DNA of 64,000 bases from Flavobacterium dankookense (GTDB lineage: Bacteria; Bacteroidota; Bacteroidia; Flavobacteriales; Flavobacteriaceae), in NCBI RefSeq assembly GCF_004362665.1, contig NZ_SNXR01000016.1, positions 80,657 through 144,656 of the forward strand, written 5' to 3'. A model generated the notes under the pieces. It was not told the DNA's origin. It did not search any database and saw nothing but the letters and a program-made list of their open reading frames with translations. A program made the translations under genes and the position numbers. Each line of letters begins with the position of its first letter. Positions within the stretch are counted from its first letter, which is position 1. Below, in pieces: positions 28,742 to 38,285 of this stretch.

Positions 28742-30835
28742 TTACTTATTTAGTTTTTTATTTTGCAGTAAATAAGCTGTTGTTTGATAAAAAGCAACCG
28801 TTTCATCTATCAAATCTTGTCGAAGTTCACGCAATGGTTTTTCGATGTAATGGATTTCATATTCGGGTTTTATTTTATCGTTATGTTTTTGTTCTAAACT
28901 GTATTGTTTCACTTGTTTTACTGGCGATAGAATAGTAATTACATTATCTTTTATTAATCCCAAATCTTGATACGTAGCTACAAAAGCACGTGGATTGTAG
29001 TCTTCATTAAAAACATCTTGTCCATAAAACTTACTGCTATAATCAAAGTGAAGTAAACCAAATAACGTTGGCATCAAATCAATTTGCGACATTAGCGTTG
29101 GAATGTGTTTGGCTTCTACAAATCCTGGCGCATAAATGAAAGCTGGAATTCTATATTTTTCTAATGGTAGTTCCGTTTTCCCTGAACTTGACGCACAATG
29201 ATCGGCTACAATAACAAAAATGGTGTTTTTGAACCAAGTTTGTTTTTCTGCCATCAAAAAGAACTGTTTCATGGCATAATCGGTATATTTTACACCACCA
29301 TTTCTTGACTTAGCATCAGAAGGAATATCAATTTTACCATCAGGATAAGTAAATGGTCTGTGATTACTTACCGTCATAATATGATTAAAAAAAGGTTTGT
29401 TTTGACTGTCTTCTTTGTTCATTTCTTTAATGGCTTTTCGATACATATCTTCATCGCAAACGCCCCAAATATTATCAAAAGTAATTTCATTCGGAAGGAA
29501 TGTTTTTTTATCAATAACGTCATAGCCATTACCACCAAAAAAATCATCCATATTATCAAAATAAGCATCGCCGCCATACATGTACTTGACTTGATATCCT
29601 TTGTCTTTGAAGATACTAGCGGTAGAAAATTTATTTTTATTGTCTTTACGTTTTACAATACTTTCGGCAGCACTCGGCGGAAGACAAAGCGTTACAGCTT
29701 CTAGCCCGCGAACGGTTCTGTTTCCTGTTGCATACATGTTGGTAAAATGCAAACTCTTCTTTGCTAACGAATCTAAAAAAGGAGTAATGTGTTTTTCATT
29801 TCCAAACGAAGTCATAAACTCTTCACTTAGGCTTTCCACAGTTATTAAGACCACATTTTTCTTTAACTCTGTACTGTCATAATTGATTTCTCGAATGGTG
29901 TTTTTGTTTTTAATTCCTTTCAATTGATTTTGTAAAATGCCGAAAGCATCGTTAATCGCCATCGTTTTGTAATAGGAATTGTAATCCAACTCACTGTTGT
30001 TAAATGCAGTGTAAAACTTGTAAATACCATTGGCTTGAATTTCATTAACAAAAACATTATTGGACGATTCTTTTTTAGCAAGCGTTGGAATTAGAAATAA
30101 GGAAATGCTGAATAGAATACTATAAAGAAGTATATTTTTTTTCTTTTGATTAAAAGTAGGAAGGTTATCCAATAGTGATTTTGAATTTTTTACTATCCAA
30201 TACGTGATTAAAATAGTAATAATGCCTATACCTGTAAACAATGGAATAACAGGATAAGACTCCATTATATTTCCAATAACAGCATTAGTATAAACCAAAT
30301 AGTCAACCGCAATAAAGTTATATCGAACACCAAACTCGTTCCAAAAGAAAAACTCACTAACCGAATTTTGAACCATTATCAAAACAAAAAGAAATACGGC
30401 AATCGAAAAAAGAACCAACCGAATTTTATTTCTGTACTGAGGGAAAAACAATAGTAATCCAAAAAGAACAGTTTTTATTGCAATAAAACTAATCCCAATT
30501 TCGGGCAAAGAACCTCCATATTCATTCAGTATTGTATTGAAAAAACTAACGTACAATAACAACAAACAAAGCACTACAAAAATAAAATAACCCAAAGGTT
30601 TTTTATATTTAGAATTGGATAAAAACAAAATGTAAATCCAAAATAAACTGCTTCCAACAATGAAAAGCAAAATATCAGATAAAAAACCCAATCCAAAAAT
30701 CTTGACAATTTCTAAGAACGTAAAATCAGATTGTGTGATAGGATGCAAAATAAATACAAATCGGAGTAGAAAATTTAGAGAAAGATAAACAACCAGAAGA
30801 TTTATAAATAGCGCGTACTTTTGTTTTTTGAGCAT
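28742..30835 (-). CDS. LTA synthase-like membrane sulfatase-superfamily enzyme
   Basis: A 697-residue protein with five to six N-terminal membrane segments (to about residue 250) and a periplasmic alkaline-phosphatase-superfamily domain (about 325-640). Metal-binding and catalytic landmarks are visible: VLITVESLSEEFM, the nucleophile Thr in GNRTVRGLEA, and IFVIVADHCASSSGK. This is the LtaS / MdoB layout, a family that moves phosphoglycerol or phosphoethanolamine groups onto lipids or glycans. Bacteroidetes have no lipoteichoic acid, so the acceptor here is unknown. It is divergent from the response regulator gene. Confidence 0.88.
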   Translation of the reverse strand: MLKKQKYALFINLLVVYLSLNFLLRFVFILHPITQSDFTFLEIVKIFGLGFLSDILLFIVGSSLFWIYILFLSNSKYKKPLGYFIFVVLCLLLLYVSFFNTILNEYGGSLPEIGISFIAIKTVLFGLLLFFPQYRNKIRLVLFSIAVFLFVLIMVQNSVSEFFFWNEFGVRYNFIAVDYLVYTNAVIGNIMESYPVIPLFTGIGIITILITYWIVKNSKSLLDNLPTFNQKKKNILLYSILFSISLFLIPTLAKKESSNNVFVNEIQANGIYKFYTAFNNSELDYNSYYKTMAINDAFGILQNQLKGIKNKNTIREINYDSTELKKNVVLITVESLSEEFMTSFGNEKHITPFLDSLAKKSLHFTNMYATGNRTVRGLEAVTLCLPPSAAESIVKRKDNKNKFSTASIFKDKGYQVKYMYGGDAYFDNMDDFFGGNGYDVIDKKTFLPNEITFDNIWGVCDEDMYRKAIKEMNKEDSQNKPFFNHIMTVSNHRPFTYPDGKIDIPSDAKSRNGGVKYTDYAMKQFFLMAEKQTWFKNTIFVIVADHCASSSGKTELPLEKYRIPAFIYAPGFVEAKHIPTLMSQIDLMPTLFGLLHFDYSSKFYGQDVFNEDYNPRAFVATYQDLGLIKDNVITILSPVKQVKQYSLEQKHNDKIKPEYEIHYIEKPLRELRQDLIDETVAFYQTTAYLLQNKKLNK

Positions 30836-30942
30836 TTAGTTGATTTGGATAAAATTAATAGTAGCTTAATTTTTTGACTACCTTAAATGTAATCAAAAAT
30901 TTGTGATACTTTTATAACATCTTAAAATATAATTACCCTACT

Positions 30943-31605
30943 ATGAAACTTTTATTAGTTGAAGACGAAATAGGAATTATGCAATTTCTCCAACAAGGTT
31001 TGGAAGAAGAAGGATATGAAGTGCAAACTGCCAATAATGGTGAAACGGGTTTAGAATTAGCACTAAACCATAAGTTTGATTTAATTCTTCTCGATTGGAT
31101 GTTACCAAAAATGACTGGACTTGAAATCTGTAAAGCCTTTCGAGAAAAGAATACCACAACTCCAATTTTATTCTTAACCGCTAAAGATACAGTTCAAGAA
31201 ACGGTTGAAGGATTAAAAGCAGGAGCAAATGATTACATCAAAAAACCTTTCAGCTTTGATGAATTACTCGAGAGAATAAAAGTGCAATTGCGCGATAAAA
31301 TAAACACTCCCGTTTTAGTACTTGGCAATGTTAAAATTGATTTGCAAAAACATGCTGTCACGGTTGATGGAAATGAAGTGTCGTTAACTCAAAAAGAGTT
31401 TGATCTGCTTCATTATTTGGTAAAAAACAAAGGGAAAGTATGTACTAGAACAGAGATTATACAAGACGTCTGGGATATTCATTTTGAGTATGATACAGGT
31501 GTTATTGATGTTTTTATGAATGCCATTCGAAAAAAATTAAATTTAAAAGTTGAAGAAGATTTTATTAAAACCATTCGAGGAGTTGGCTATATGGCTAATG
31601 ATTAA
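30943..31605 (+). CDS. OmpR-family response regulator
   Basis: 220 residues. Receiver domain (1-115) with acidic pocket Glu7-Asp8, phospho-acceptor Asp51 in LILLDWMLPKM and the conserved Lys in DYIKKPFSFDEL. Winged-helix DNA-binding domain (about 125-220) with SLTQKEFDLLHYLVKNKGKV and FIKTIRGVGYMA. It pairs with the histidine kinase two bases downstream. Targets unknown; the divergent LtaS-like gene and the downstream genes are candidates by position only. Confidence 0.93.
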   Translation: MKLLLVEDEIGIMQFLQQGLEEEGYEVQTANNGETGLELALNHKFDLILLDWMLPKMTGLEICKAFREKNTTTPILFLTAKDTVQETVEGLKAGANDYIKKPFSFDELLERIKVQLRDKINTPVLVLGNVKIDLQKHAVTVDGNEVSLTQKEFDLLHYLVKNKGKVCTRTEIIQDVWDIHFEYDTGVIDVFMNAIRKKLNLKVEEDFIKTIRGVGYMAND

Positions 31606-31607
31606 AA

Positions 31608-32996
31608 ATGAAACAGTTATCGTTTAAAAATAGGATTGCATCCAATTATATTATTACCACAGCATTGTTAATTTTTGTGGTGTTTTTTGTTATTTATTCT
31701 ATTGTAAAATTTAGTGTTTATGTTAGAGTTAACAACGAAATTAAAGCTGAAGTTACCAAGCATTTAAAAGAAATTGAGGTTATAGAAAATTGTGTACTTC
31801 TCATCCGTGAAGAACAATGGAAGACCAAGCAATTGAACAAAGTAGAAGTCAGTCCGGCATTTATTCAATTTGTTGATGAACTTGGCGCTTTGGTTGAAAA
31901 ATCGCCCAACTTAAAGCAGAAACAGTTAAAATATAATAATAAAGAACTAGCCAACGAACTGTTTGATACTAAGTTAGAAAATATTGCTGTTCGTCAAATT
32001 CAAGTGCCTTTATATCAAGGTTCTAAAATTATTGGTTATCTCATTGTTGCTATGTCGTTGGAAGATTCCGTAATGGTTTTAGATAATCTTTTCAAAATTT
32101 TATTGATTGCTTATCCTTTGATTATGTTGGTGCTTTTCTTGATTGCTCGTTTCATTGCTGGACGTAGTATAAAACCAATAAGTGCAATTATTGAAACTTC
32201 AAATTTTATTACGAAAGACAACTTGAAATCGAGAATTCCATTGCCACAAAACAAAGACGAATTGCATTTGCTTTCGCATACAATTAATGACTTGTTGGAT
32301 AGAATAGAAAATGCCGTGGTTCGTGAAAAACAATTCACTTCTGATGCATCACATGAGCTTAGAACTCCGTTAGCCGTTATAAAAGGAACACTTGAAGTAT
32401 TAATCAGAAAAGAAAGAAAACCAGAGGAATACAAAGAAAAAATAGAATATTGTGTTCAAGAGGTAAATCGATTAAACCATTTGGTCGACGAGCTACTTTT
32501 ATTAGCCAGATTTGAAAACCAAAGGCAAAATTTAAAGCTTGAAAAAGTAAATCTCAATAGTTTACTAACGGATGTTGTTTCAAGAAATTCGCAAGCTATT
32601 AAAGAACAAAAACTAAAATGCACTACTGAATTTTCAAATGAAGTTAGTGTAAAAACAGATAGTTATTTGTTTTCCATAATCATTAATAATCTATTGACCA
32701 ACGCGATAAAATATTCCAAAAAAGGTTCCGAAATTGCCATACATTTAGTAGAAGAAAATAACAAAGTGCAATGTTCAATAATTGACTATGGAATTGGTAT
32801 CGCAAAAGAAGACATGGATAAAATTTTTGATCAATTCTATCGTTCAAAAAACACGCACGAAAGCGATATTAAAGGAACTGGACTTGGATTATCAATCGTA
32901 AAGAGATTATGCGATTTACTCGAAATTGATTTGAAAATTGAAAGCCAGGAAAACATTGGAACTAAAGCTATTTTAACCATTTATGATAAAAAATAG
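31608..32996 (+). CDS. HAMP-domain sensor histidine kinase
   Basis: 462 residues. Membrane segments near 15-35 and 160-185 enclose a periplasmic sensor domain of about 125 residues without a recognised fold. A HAMP domain follows, then the dimerisation/phosphorylation domain with His249 in FTSDASHELRTPLAVIKG, and the ATP-binding domain with NLLTNAIKYS (N box), DYGIGI (G1), FDQFYRS (F box) and GTGLGLSIVKRL (G2). Cotranscribed with the response regulator; a terminator follows. Confidence 0.93.
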   Translation: MKQLSFKNRIASNYIITTALLIFVVFFVIYSIVKFSVYVRVNNEIKAEVTKHLKEIEVIENCVLLIREEQWKTKQLNKVEVSPAFIQFVDELGALVEKSPNLKQKQLKYNNKELANELFDTKLENIAVRQIQVPLYQGSKIIGYLIVAMSLEDSVMVLDNLFKILLIAYPLIMLVLFLIARFIAGRSIKPISAIIETSNFITKDNLKSRIPLPQNKDELHLLSHTINDLLDRIENAVVREKQFTSDASHELRTPLAVIKGTLEVLIRKERKPEEYKEKIEYCVQEVNRLNHLVDELLLLARFENQRQNLKLEKVNLNSLLTDVVSRNSQAIKEQKLKCTTEFSNEVSVKTDSYLFSIIINNLLTNAIKYSKKGSEIAIHLVEENNKVQCSIIDYGIGIAKEDMDKIFDQFYRSKNTHESDIKGTGLGLSIVKRLCDLLEIDLKIESQENIGTKAILTIYDKK

Positions 32997-33020
32997 ACAA
33001 TCTACCTTTTTATAATTTTA

Positions 33021-33053
33021 AAAACCTAGTAGCTTTTCTATTAGGTTTTTTTG
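33021..33053 (+). terminator. Terminator of the two-component operon
   Basis: ACCTAGTAG / CTATTAGGT arms (one G-U pair) with a short loop and a T run. Confidence 0.7.
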
Positions 33054-33130
33054 TTTTTCTACATGAAAAATTAAAATTCAGCAATAAAAAGTAGCCATTT
33101 CCGATGATACACTAATTTTTCAAAATCCTT

Positions 33131-33160
33131 TTGTTTTAAATGGGTAAAAAAGTATATTTA
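33131..33160 (+). promoter_or_regulatory. Promoter of the CBM48-esterase gene
   Basis: TTG at 33131-33133 and TATATTTA at 33153-33160 are 19 bases apart; the -7 element differs from consensus only in the last base. The ATG follows 26 bases later. Confidence 0.5.
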
Positions 33161-33186
33161 CCTTTTACGAAAATTGAAAGAATAGA

Positions 33187-34329
33187 ATGCAAACAGATCA
33201 AGAAAATACTATTGAAGATATAGAAAATAAAAAAATAGTTGAACCCCAACTCAATATTATTTTAACCACAGACGAAGACGACGAACGACCAGTTTATATC
33301 TCAGGAAATTTCAATAATTGGATTACCCAAGATAAAAAATTTGAAATGGAACGCGTTGGGCAAGGCTTGTATCATTTTAAGTTTGCTCACGATTTCAGTT
33401 ACCCCGATGAATTACTCTATAAATTCACCCGTGGTGATTGGAGTGAAGTCGAGATTGACAAATTTGGAAATCGTACCGAAAATAGAAGTTGCAAACAAAA
33501 AAACGGTGTTCGCAAAGAACATGTTGCAAAATGGCGTCGCAATTGGTTGCCGTTTAAATCCAAGTTTTTACCCAAAGTACATTTAATTTCCGAAGAATTC
33601 GAAATCCCGCAGTTGAATAAAACCCGCAGAGTTTGGGCTTTGTTGCCTTATGATTATGATACGTCAACAGAAACCTATCCTGTTCTGTATCTTCAAGACG
33701 CTCAAAATTTATTCAATGAAAAAGCGCAATATGGCAATTGGGAAATCGATAAAAAGTTAGCCGTAATGGCAGAATATAACATTGGTAAAATCATTGTTAT
33801 TGCGGTTGAACATGCCGAAAAAGAACGTATAAAAGAATACAATGTTGGCAATACCGTTTTAGGAAATGGACAAGGAAAAAAATACATTCGCTTTTTAACC
33901 GATACATTGAAACCATTTGTAGATGAAAATTTCAGAACTAAACCCGAGCGAGAATTCACTGGAATTGGCGGAAGTTCAATGGGCGGATTAGTCAGTATTT
34001 TTTCTGGAATTATGTATCCAGAAGTTTTTGGAAAACTGATGATTTTTTCACCATCACTTTGGGTTGTTCCTAAAATAAAATTGTCTTTCCTTGATATGGA
34101 TGAACCGCAAGATGCTAGAATTTATCTTTATGCTGGAGGCGATGAAAGTGCAACAATGATTGATCATGTGAAGCAATTTAAAAAACGATTGCTCAAAAAA
34201 GAAGGCTACGAAGACAAAATGAAAATCCGTCTTAGTATTAATATGGAAGGAAAACACAACGAAGTGTATTGGAGTGACGAATTCCCAAAAGCCATTGAAT
34301 GGTTGTATTTTAGTGATAAAAATGAATAA
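33187..34329 (+). CDS. Esterase with N-terminal CBM48/AMPK-like domain
   Basis: 380 residues without signal peptide. Residues about 35-110 form a CBM48-like glycan-recognition domain (PVYISGNFNNW, then LLYKFTRGDWSEVE). Residues about 130-375 are a PF00756 esterase-D fold, with YLQDAQNLF, nucleophile Ser264 in GGSSMGG, SPSLWV, and a His near the end (GKHNEVYW). Relatives act on enterobactin-type esters, trehalose or acyl-glycerols; the substrate here is unknown. It opens the plus-strand half of the peptide-ligase cluster, which the second esterase mirrors at the other end, suggesting paired hydrolases in one pathway. Confidence 0.85.
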   Translation: MQTDQENTIEDIENKKIVEPQLNIILTTDEDDERPVYISGNFNNWITQDKKFEMERVGQGLYHFKFAHDFSYPDELLYKFTRGDWSEVEIDKFGNRTENRSCKQKNGVRKEHVAKWRRNWLPFKSKFLPKVHLISEEFEIPQLNKTRRVWALLPYDYDTSTETYPVLYLQDAQNLFNEKAQYGNWEIDKKLAVMAEYNIGKIIVIAVEHAEKERIKEYNVGNTVLGNGQGKKYIRFLTDTLKPFVDENFRTKPEREFTGIGGSSMGGLVSIFSGIMYPEVFGKLMIFSPSLWVVPKIKLSFLDMDEPQDARIYLYAGGDESATMIDHVKQFKKRLLKKEGYEDKMKIRLSINMEGKHNEVYWSDEFPKAIEWLYFSDKNE

Positions 34330-34413
34330 ATATATAAAATCCTAAACATTAAAAACTTTGTGAGCTTTTTGCTTTCTTCGTGTTCTTAGTGGCTAAGATG
34401 ATAATTTGAGGAT

Positions 34414-34439
34414 GCGATTGCTTCGTTCCTCGCAATGAC
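34414..34439. repeat. Interspersed repeat of the GCAATGAC type
   Basis: GCGATTGCTTCGTTCCTCGC followed by AATGAC; the ATTGC and GCAAT ends are inverted. I recall this sequence (in reverse, GTCATTGCGAGGAACGAAGC) as a dispersed repeat in many unrelated bacterial genomes. Just before it, 34360-34400 carries another familiar tract, CTTTGTGAGCTTTTTGCTTT. Confidence 0.55.
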
Positions 34440-34445
34440 AAAAAA

Positions 34446-35867
34446 ATGAAAACAAAACAAATACAAAATCTAGATAATTTCACAGGAACTATTTTAATTC
34501 CGGTTTTTGAAACCAATGCTAAAAGTATTATTCCAATTGAATATCACGGAATTTCTGTGCCATCAAAAGTATTTTACGGAAAGAAAGACACACATTATGT
34601 AGTAGAAAAATACGATTGTACTCATATCTTCATTGGATTAGGAAAAGAAATTGACTATAAATCAATTAAAACAATATTTAGAAGAATTTCTTCAAAACAA
34701 AAGGAACTTTTTAATAAAAATCTTGTTGTTGTTCTTCCAAATGAGCTTAAAAACGAGCAAGTAGAAGCTTTGTTTTCAGGATTAGTTTTAGGAACGTATA
34801 ATTTAGGACATTATAAAAAAACGGAAGTACATCCTTTTTTAACGAATGATTTTGTCTTTCAATACATTGCTAAAGAAAATCTAGCCGAAATAATTTCAAA
34901 AGGAATTAAAATTGCACAAGCACAACTAGAAACGTTCAACTTAGTTGATTTGCCGCCAAACAAGGTAACACCAAAATACTTAGCTGATTGGGCAACCGAA
35001 ACTGGAAAAAAATATGGTTTCAATGTAACTGTTTTTGGCAAAGAAAAAGCCACTGAAATTGGTTTGCATTCGTTCCTTTCTGTTGGACAAGGAAGTGCTC
35101 GTGAACCACAATTCATTATCATGGAATACAATCCAGCCAATGCCAAAAAACATATTGGTTTGGTTGGAAAAGGAATTACGTTTGATACTGGTGGATTGAA
35201 TATTAAAACGGCTGGAATGGTTCAAATGAAATGTGATATGGCTGGAGCTGGAGCTGTTCTTGGTGCAATGCAATTGATTGCCGATTTGCAATTACCGTAT
35301 CGTGTTACTGCCATTGTTCCAGCTTGTGAAAACTCGGTTGATGCTACTTCGTTTTTGCCTAGTGATGTGATTAACAGCTATTCAGGTCACACGATTGAAA
35401 TCATTGATACTGATGCCGAAGGTCGATTAATTCTTGCCGATGGTTTATCGTACTTGATAAAAAATTACCAACCTGAAACGGTTATTGACTTGGCTACTTT
35501 AACCGGAAGCGTTGTTGGAACTTTGGGTTACGAATGTGCTGGTTTGTTTACAAACAATGATGATTTATCAAAAAAACTGCAAAATTCAGGTAGTCAAATA
35601 GGAGAGAAGTTGTGGCAATTACCGCTTTGGGACGATTATAAAGGCGATATCGATAGCGAAATTGCCGATGTGAAAAACTATTCTGGAAAACCCGTTGCTG
35701 GAGCAATTTCAGCAGCTAAGTTTTTAGAATTTTTCACCGAAAAACATCCATCTTGGGCACATCTTGACATTGCTGGAGTTGCTTTTGGCGACAGCGAATT
35801 TTCCAAAACCAAACACGCCACGGCTTATGGCGTACATTTAATTACTAAATTCATCGAAAATCTATAG
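34446..35867 (+). CDS. M17 leucyl aminopeptidase family protein
   Basis: 473 residues. The catalytic C-terminal domain has the two-zinc ligand set in GKGITFDTGG (Lys242, Asp247), the CDMAGAG motif and DTDAEGR (Asp321-Arg327, with Glu325), then LATLTGSVVG. All M17 residues appear intact, so it should remove N-terminal residues from peptides. The N-terminal domain is poorly conserved as usual. Only three bases separate its stop from the ATP-grasp gene, so the pair is an operon; in such a cluster a dedicated aminopeptidase could mature or recycle a small peptide product rather than act as the general enzyme. Confidence 0.9.
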   Translation: MKTKQIQNLDNFTGTILIPVFETNAKSIIPIEYHGISVPSKVFYGKKDTHYVVEKYDCTHIFIGLGKEIDYKSIKTIFRRISSKQKELFNKNLVVVLPNELKNEQVEALFSGLVLGTYNLGHYKKTEVHPFLTNDFVFQYIAKENLAEIISKGIKIAQAQLETFNLVDLPPNKVTPKYLADWATETGKKYGFNVTVFGKEKATEIGLHSFLSVGQGSAREPQFIIMEYNPANAKKHIGLVGKGITFDTGGLNIKTAGMVQMKCDMAGAGAVLGAMQLIADLQLPYRVTAIVPACENSVDATSFLPSDVINSYSGHTIEIIDTDAEGRLILADGLSYLIKNYQPETVIDLATLTGSVVGTLGYECAGLFTNNDDLSKKLQNSGSQIGEKLWQLPLWDDYKGDIDSEIADVKNYSGKPVAGAISAAKFLEFFTEKHPSWAHLDIAGVAFGDSEFSKTKHATAYGVHLITKFIENL

Positions 35868-35870
35868 TAT

Positions 35871-37091
35871 ATGGAAAATCCAATCAAAAACTTTATTTGT
35901 ATTTCCAATTATTTTAAAGGAAATGATTTTTTAATCAATTTAAAAAAACAAGGAAATCGTGTTTACCTAATTACTTCCGAAAAACTTCGTGATAAACCTT
36001 GGGCAATGGAATATATTGATGAAATATTTTTTATGCCAGGACAAGATGTTGATTGGAATTTAGACGATTTGCTGGCTGGAGTTGCAGGTTTAATGCGTCA
36101 TAAAAAAATTGATGGTATTGTTGCTTTGGACGATTTTGATGTAGAAAAAGCAGCGTTTCTCCGTGAAAACCTTCGTATGCCTGGAATGGGACAAACTACT
36201 GGAAGATATTTTAGAGATAAATTAGCAATGCGCATGCGTTCCAAAGATGCAGGAATTCCGATTCCGGCGTTTAGTGCATTATTTAACGATGAAGAAATCA
36301 ATGAATTTGCCGATACGGTTGACGCGCCATGGGTTTTAAAACCGCGTTCCGAAGCTTCGGCATCGGGAATTATGAAAGTACATTCCAAAGAAGAATTATG
36401 GCAAAAAATTCATGAATTAGGCGATGAAAATCGTATTAAATATTTGGTAGAACAATTCAAACCTGGAGCGGTTTATCACTGTGATGGATTGAATTTAAAT
36501 GGTAAAACGGTATTTTCAATTACCTCACAATATTTAGCAACACCAATGGAAATTTCGCAAGGTGGCGGCATTTTTAGAAGTGCCAATATTCCATACAATA
36601 CCAAAGATGACAAAGAAATAAAAAAGGTAAACGAACAAGTTTTGAAAGCTTTTGGTATGCAACACGGTGCCAATCATACCGAGTTTATCAAATGTAACGA
36701 TGATGGTAAAATTTACTTTTTAGAAACTTCGTCACGAGTTGGCGGCGCGCATTTAGCCGAAATGGTAGAAGCAGCTTCGGGTGTAAATCTTTGGAGCGAA
36801 TGGGCAAAAATTGAAGATAGTTTAGTAAAAGGAAAAGAATATAAATTACCAAAAATAAACAAAGGCTTTGCCGGAATTGTGTTGACTTTATCCAAATTCG
36901 AATATCCAGATTTGTCTGGTTTCAACGATAGCGAAGTGTGTTTCCGTGTACCACTAGAATACCACGCTGGATTGATTGTAAAAAGTGATAATCACGCCAG
37001 AGTTCGAGAATTATTAGATGATTATGCCGAACGATTGGTTCGAGATTTTGCTACAGTTGCACAACAAGAAGCGGTAAAAAAGTTGCATTAA
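35871..37091 (+). CDS. ATP-grasp ligase
   Basis: 406 residues, cytosolic. An N-terminal Rossmann-like part (FICISNYFKGNDFLINLKKQ) precedes the ATP-grasp fold: RDKLAMRMRSKDAGIPIPAF (start of the lid), PWVLKPRSEASASGI (nucleotide-binding Lys and glycine loop), YLVEQFKPGAVYH, and IYFLETSSRVGGAH (metal-binding Glu, Asn/Ser, Arg). These enzymes join a carboxylate, activated as acyl phosphate, to an amine. The substrate is unknown. It is not carbamoyl-phosphate or biotin carboxylase by size. Coupled to the aminopeptidase upstream. Confidence 0.9.
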   Translation: MENPIKNFICISNYFKGNDFLINLKKQGNRVYLITSEKLRDKPWAMEYIDEIFFMPGQDVDWNLDDLLAGVAGLMRHKKIDGIVALDDFDVEKAAFLRENLRMPGMGQTTGRYFRDKLAMRMRSKDAGIPIPAFSALFNDEEINEFADTVDAPWVLKPRSEASASGIMKVHSKEELWQKIHELGDENRIKYLVEQFKPGAVYHCDGLNLNGKTVFSITSQYLATPMEISQGGGIFRSANIPYNTKDDKEIKKVNEQVLKAFGMQHGANHTEFIKCNDDGKIYFLETSSRVGGAHLAEMVEAASGVNLWSEWAKIEDSLVKGKEYKLPKINKGFAGIVLTLSKFEYPDLSGFNDSEVCFRVPLEYHAGLIVKSDNHARVRELLDDYAERLVRDFATVAQQEAVKKLH

Positions 37092-37155
37092 TAAGTAACA
37101 CAAAAATTCACAAATTATTAATTTAAATTTTTCAATCTAAATTAATTATTTTTTT

Positions 37156-37221
37156 AAACCATTAAGAGATTAAGAAAATTAAGCGCAACAATCTTAATGA
37201 AACTTAATATCTTAATGGTTT
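37156..37221. repeat. Inverted repeat with 19-bp arms
   Basis: AAACCATTAAGAGATTAAG (37156-37174) and its near-perfect inverse at 37203-37221 (18 of 19) enclose 28 bases. It may serve as a terminator for the ATP-grasp gene but lacks a T run; the AACCATTAAG string looks like a dispersed repeat. Confidence 0.7.
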
Positions 37222-37262
37222 TATTAACTTAACTTTAATTTACGATTTTAAAAAAAAGTTTC

Positions 37263-37805
37263 TTGAAAACCTACACCAAACTCAACTTCCACAAACACAC
37301 ATTTTGCCTTTGGCGAGAAGTTTCTTTTGTTGAAATTGAAAATCTACCATTGAGTCACAAAAGCAAATCGGGTAGTGGTTATGTTTTTACAGAAGTTGGC
37401 GTGTATCGAATTTCCAATCATTGGGGAAGAGCAGCCAATTGTCGCTGGCGATTAATTGCCGATGAAAATTTTAAATCACAACAAATGAAAGTTGGTTTTG
37501 CTCATTGGACCGATTTCTATCCAAATGATGAAACCTCAAAGTTGTTTTTTATAAAAGTAGATTTTATTTCAAATGAAGTAAATTTTTATCACAAACTTTC
37601 ACCAGATTATGAGCCGAAATATGTTCTAAGAAAAGCTTCTGAAACTGCAAAAATCATTAAAATCATTAAAGAAATTTTAACCGAAACCGCTTGGTCCAAG
37701 CATTTACAGTTTAATGATTTGGATGAATTACGAAAGGAAATCGTAGAGCAATTGATTACGACAGAAAAGAGTTTTTTGGAGGTGAAGAAAGAGTATTTAG
37801 AATAG
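37263..37805 (+). CDS. Hypothetical protein in the peptide-ligase cluster
   Basis: 180 residues. No ATG is in frame between the upstream stop and the conserved part, so TTG 37263 is the likely start. I do not recognise the family. No signal peptide or membrane segment. Notable features are a cluster of aromatic and basic residues in RISNHWGRAANCRWRLI, then VGFAHWTDFYPNDE and a helical C-terminus (SETAKIIKIIKEILTET). A DNA-binding or enzyme role cannot be inferred. It is on the same strand as the M17 and ATP-grasp genes but separated from them by 171 bp that hold an inverted repeat; it converges on the lipoprotein gene. Confidence 0.75.
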   Translation: MKTYTKLNFHKHTFCLWREVSFVEIENLPLSHKSKSGSGYVFTEVGVYRISNHWGRAANCRWRLIADENFKSQQMKVGFAHWTDFYPNDETSKLFFIKVDFISNEVNFYHKLSPDYEPKYVLRKASETAKIIKIIKEILTETAWSKHLQFNDLDELRKEIVEQLITTEKSFLEVKKEYLE

Positions 37806-37815
37806 TAAAATTATA

Positions 37816-38283
37816 CTATTCTTCAAATTCAATCCATTTTTTTTGGATAAAGAAAAAGTTAGGCACGAAAGTGCTATCCAAAATTTTTATTTTAGCGAAA
37901 TCATTTTCATATTTTATAAATTTCATTTTAGGTTTAAATGAAACATAATCATAATGAGAACCAAATTTGCATTGAAATGTATTGTTTTCAACTTCATCTG
38001 TAAAAGGTGAAAACAGAATTAGTTTTTCTGATTTTTCATTTGGTAATTTATACCCAAAAATTCTAAAATCTTTTTCCCAACTCTGATAAATAGAAATCAA
38101 GCTATCACTTTTGCTTATTTCAGCTTTTTGAATATTATCAAAATTAATAGTAATAGTATCTATTTTTTTTATTTCGATTTTATTTACTACTTCTATCGTT
38201 TCCTTTTTTTGTTGCACAACCTTTTCTTCTTTCTTTTGGCAAGAACAAAATAGTATTGAGAATATAATGGTTATGATACGCAT
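37816..38283 (-). CDS. Hypothetical lipoprotein, coupled to the ATP-grasp-like gene
   Basis: 155 residues. MRIITIIFSILFCSC ends in the lipobox CSC, and a Lys/Glu-rich stretch (QKKEEKVVQQKKETIEVV) links to a beta-rich domain of about 100 residues with no recognised family. The start is two bases past the stop of the upstream gene, so the two are translated together. Its presence gives the otherwise cytosolic cluster a membrane-anchored periplasmic component. Confidence 0.75.
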   Translation of the reverse strand: MRIITIIFSILFCSCQKKEEKVVQQKKETIEVVNKIEIKKIDTITINFDNIQKAEISKSDSLISIYQSWEKDFRIFGYKLPNEKSEKLILFSPFTDEVENNTFQCKFGSHYDYVSFKPKMKFIKYENDFAKIKILDSTFVPNFFFIQKKWIEFEE

Positions 38284-38285
38284 AT

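Noticed and set aside
30943..32996. Two-component system as regulator of the peptide-ligase cluster
   Set aside because: A terminator and a separate promoter lie between them; nothing beyond proximity supports the link.
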